Shown piece after piece: positions 5,542-7,056 of a DNA stretch of 7,056 nt. The translations under genes were made by a program, and so were the position numbers. Location: assembly GCA_002400805.1 (NCBI GenBank), contig NVRG01000015.1:4936-11991 (forward strand), given 5' to 3'. This DNA is from Gammaproteobacteria bacterium. Lineage in GTDB: Bacteria > Pseudomonadota > Gammaproteobacteria > Nitrosococcales > Methylophagaceae. Each line of letters starts with the position of its first letter. Within the stretch, counting starts at the first letter, position 1. The notes beneath the pieces are model-generated. The model saw only the letters and a program-made list of their open reading frames with translations. It was not told the DNA's origin and did no database searches.

Positions 5542-7056
5542 TTAATCCGCATATTCTAATAATTCATCTATTACTGCGTAAGTTTGTTGGATGTAAGGTA
5601 TCGCCGCTTGAGCTTGCTCAATTTGACCGTGTAAAAACTGTTCTTTAGCTTCTTTTCCTAGTTGATGAAGTTGATTAAACGTTTGCTCTACACGCTCAAT
5701 CCAGTCGGGGTCAAATAGCTGCTGAGTATGCGCTTGTCCTAACCATAAAGCATAAAGTGATTGATCATGATTGATCGCCGGCCATTGAGGTATTTCTTCT
5801 GTTGGTGTTTCTAAAGTAGCAATCAAACGACTTAACCATTGTTTGCTTTCGATGGCGAGTAAGGTAAGCAGTTTTTGTCTTGGCGATAAGTTCAAATAGG
5901 CAAAGTCTAACCAGTCTTGATTAGCTTGGTAATTATTGAACCATGTTTCAAATTCTGTCGCCGGCATAGGGCGAGCAATGCCATAACCTTGAGCGTGATC
6001 ACAGCCTAGCAGCATTAACATTAATCCATGTGTGGTGGTTTCGACACCTTCAGCAATGACTTCATGGTGGAAAGATTGTGTTAAACCGATGATGCCATCG
6101 ACAATGGTGTAGTCATTTGGATCATCAATAAGATCGCGGACAAAGGTTTGGTCAATTTTGACGACATTAACAGGCAAGTGGCGCAGATGGATGAGTGATG
6201 AATATCCGGTACCAAAATCATCTAAGGAGATGCGAACTCCCAAGCTATTTCGACATGCTTTTAGGGTGCCGGAGATAAGGGTAATGTCACTCAAGATACT
6301 GGACTCTAATATTTCAAGTTGCAAATTGTGTGGAGATAGCTGTGGGTAGTGACTTAGGGCTTGCTCAAGTTGGTTATAAAAGCCTTCCCACTGCAAGTGA
6401 TGAGAGGAAATATTCACGCTAATTTCTATGTTAATTCCCTGTTGTTGCCATTCATCAAGTTGTTTTAAAGCTTGATCGATGACCCAGTTTCCTACTTTTA
6501 TTTCTAGATCGGTGCCTTCCAAGATAGGCAAAAATGATAATGGAGGAATCAAGCCACGCTCAGGGTGAAGCCAACGAATTAGCGCTTCAGCACCATGGAC
6601 TTCACCAGTCCGCATATTGATTTTAGGTTGATAAAACAAGACGAACTGTTGGGCATTAAATCCGGCATCTACAGACTGTAATTGATGATGCTGCAAACTG
6701 AGTTGCTGATCATGGAGGGTATCAAACATATGATGACGATTTCGTCCTGCCAATTTGGCTTGATACATAGATTGATCGGCATGACGTAATAAAGTGTCGG
6801 CATCCGCATCATCGAGTGGAAATAAGGTAATGCCACTGCTGGCACTGATCGTGATGGTTATATCATTAATTTTATAGGGTGCTGAAATTGCTTTATGCAC
6901 ACGATCTACAAGTTCTTCACCATGTTGTGTTGATTGAATTTCGTTTAATAATAAGACAAATTCATCACCGCCTAAGCGTGAGGCCGTATCTTCTTCTCTG
7001 ATATTAGCTTTGATACGTTGAGCGACCTCAACTAAAAGTTGATCGCCAATTTCATG
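5542..7056 (-). CDS. GGDEF-EAL cyclic-di-GMP turnover protein with C-terminal CZB-like extension, N-terminus outside the window
   Basis: The frame is open to the window edge, giving 504 visible residues; the GTG at 6900 is only an internal codon. Residues are numbered in the visible fragment. The GGDEF domain has its signature intact (RLGGDEF, 27-33), and five residues before it the inhibitory-site motif RxxD (Arg20, Asp23). The EAL domain (about 130-375) keeps the residues needed for phosphodiesterase activity: Glu157 in EAL, Asn215 in SVNIS, Glu249 in LEILES, Asp279-Asp280 in DDFGTGYSS, Lys300 and Asp302 in VKID, Glu336 in AEGVE and Gln356. Both activities are therefore possible: making c-di-GMP from GTP and cleaving it to pGpG. 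Residues about 390-504 form a helical tail resembling a CZB (chemoreceptor zinc-binding) domain, with most zinc ligands replaced. The sensor part expected at the N-terminus is not visible. It lies 63 bases upstream of the cyanophycin-synthetase-like gene. Confidence 0.95.
   Translation of the reverse strand, partial: HEIGDQLLVEVAQRIKANIREEDTASRLGGDEFVLLLNEIQSTQHGEELVDRVHKAISAPYKINDITITISASSGITLFPLDDADADTLLRHADQSMYQAKLAGRNRHHMFDTLHDQQLSLQHHQLQSVDAGFNAQQFVLFYQPKINMRTGEVHGAEALIRWLHPERGLIPPLSFLPILEGTDLEIKVGNWVIDQALKQLDEWQQQGINIEISVNISSHHLQWEGFYNQLEQALSHYPQLSPHNLQLEILESSILSDITLISGTLKACRNSLGVRISLDDFGTGYSSLIHLRHLPVNVVKIDQTFVRDLIDDPNDYTIVDGIIGLTQSFHHEVIAEGVETTTHGLMLMLLGCDHAQGYGIARPMPATEFETWFNNYQANQDWLDFAYLNLSPRQKLLTLLAIESKQWLSRLIATLETPTEEIPQWPAINHDQSLYALWLGQAHTQQLFDPDWIERVEQTFNQLHQLGKEAKEQFLHGQIEQAQAAIPYIQQTYAVIDELLEYAD

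Noticed and set aside
6158..6349. Plus-strand 63-codon open frame inside the EAL domain
   Set aside because: It is antisense to the catalytic core of the EAL domain and shows no similarity that I recognise.
6898..6900. GTG as the start of an EAL-only protein
   Set aside because: The same frame continues upstream to the window edge and encodes an intact GGDEF motif and RxxD site, so this is an internal valine.

Overview
This is a chromosomal window of about 42% GC by eye. It probably comes from a Gammaproteobacterium, and a marine or aquatic lineage fits best. The evidence is the pth-ychF gene pair, YchF and peptidyl-tRNA hydrolase sequences close to the enterobacterial proteins, an elongator tRNA-Met almost identical to the E. 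coli one with CCA encoded, and a multi-domain GGDEF-EAL protein. The genus cannot be fixed from the sequence alone.

Left part (1-1755, plus strand), translation housekeeping: the 3' part of pth (recycling of peptidyl-tRNA) runs into ychF (ribosome-associated ATPase) with 9 bases between them. A tRNA-Met(CAU) gene follows with its own strong, GC-rich-discriminator promoter. A 309-base intergenic stretch (1756-2064) contains no gene that I can support. It does hold a perfect 10-bp inverted repeat and, close to the next gene, a 15-bp palindrome. A stand-alone membrane protein of the PuuD / urate-oxidase N-terminal type follows (2065-2709). It ends at a strong hairpin terminator that works in both directions.

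Right part (7056-2790, minus strand): three genes point leftward and converge on the same terminator. In transcription order they are a GGDEF-EAL cyclic-di-GMP protein (its N-terminus is beyond the window), a 644-residue protein related to cyanophycin synthetase, and a small SAM-dependent methyltransferase. The last two are 22 bases apart and are probably co-transcribed. The c-di-GMP gene ends 63 bases upstream of the second gene, with no convincing terminator between them.

The most interesting object is the cyanophycin-synthetase-like protein. It keeps the N-terminal and ATP-grasp domains. Its Mur-ligase part, however, has lost the P-loop lysine and is cut short. This resembles the layout of cyanobacterial CphA2, which joins ready-made dipeptides instead of free amino acids. 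Together with the linked methyltransferase and possible c-di-GMP control, this may be a small, little-described pathway for a peptide or amide product. That function is inference; the sequence shows only the architecture and the linkage.
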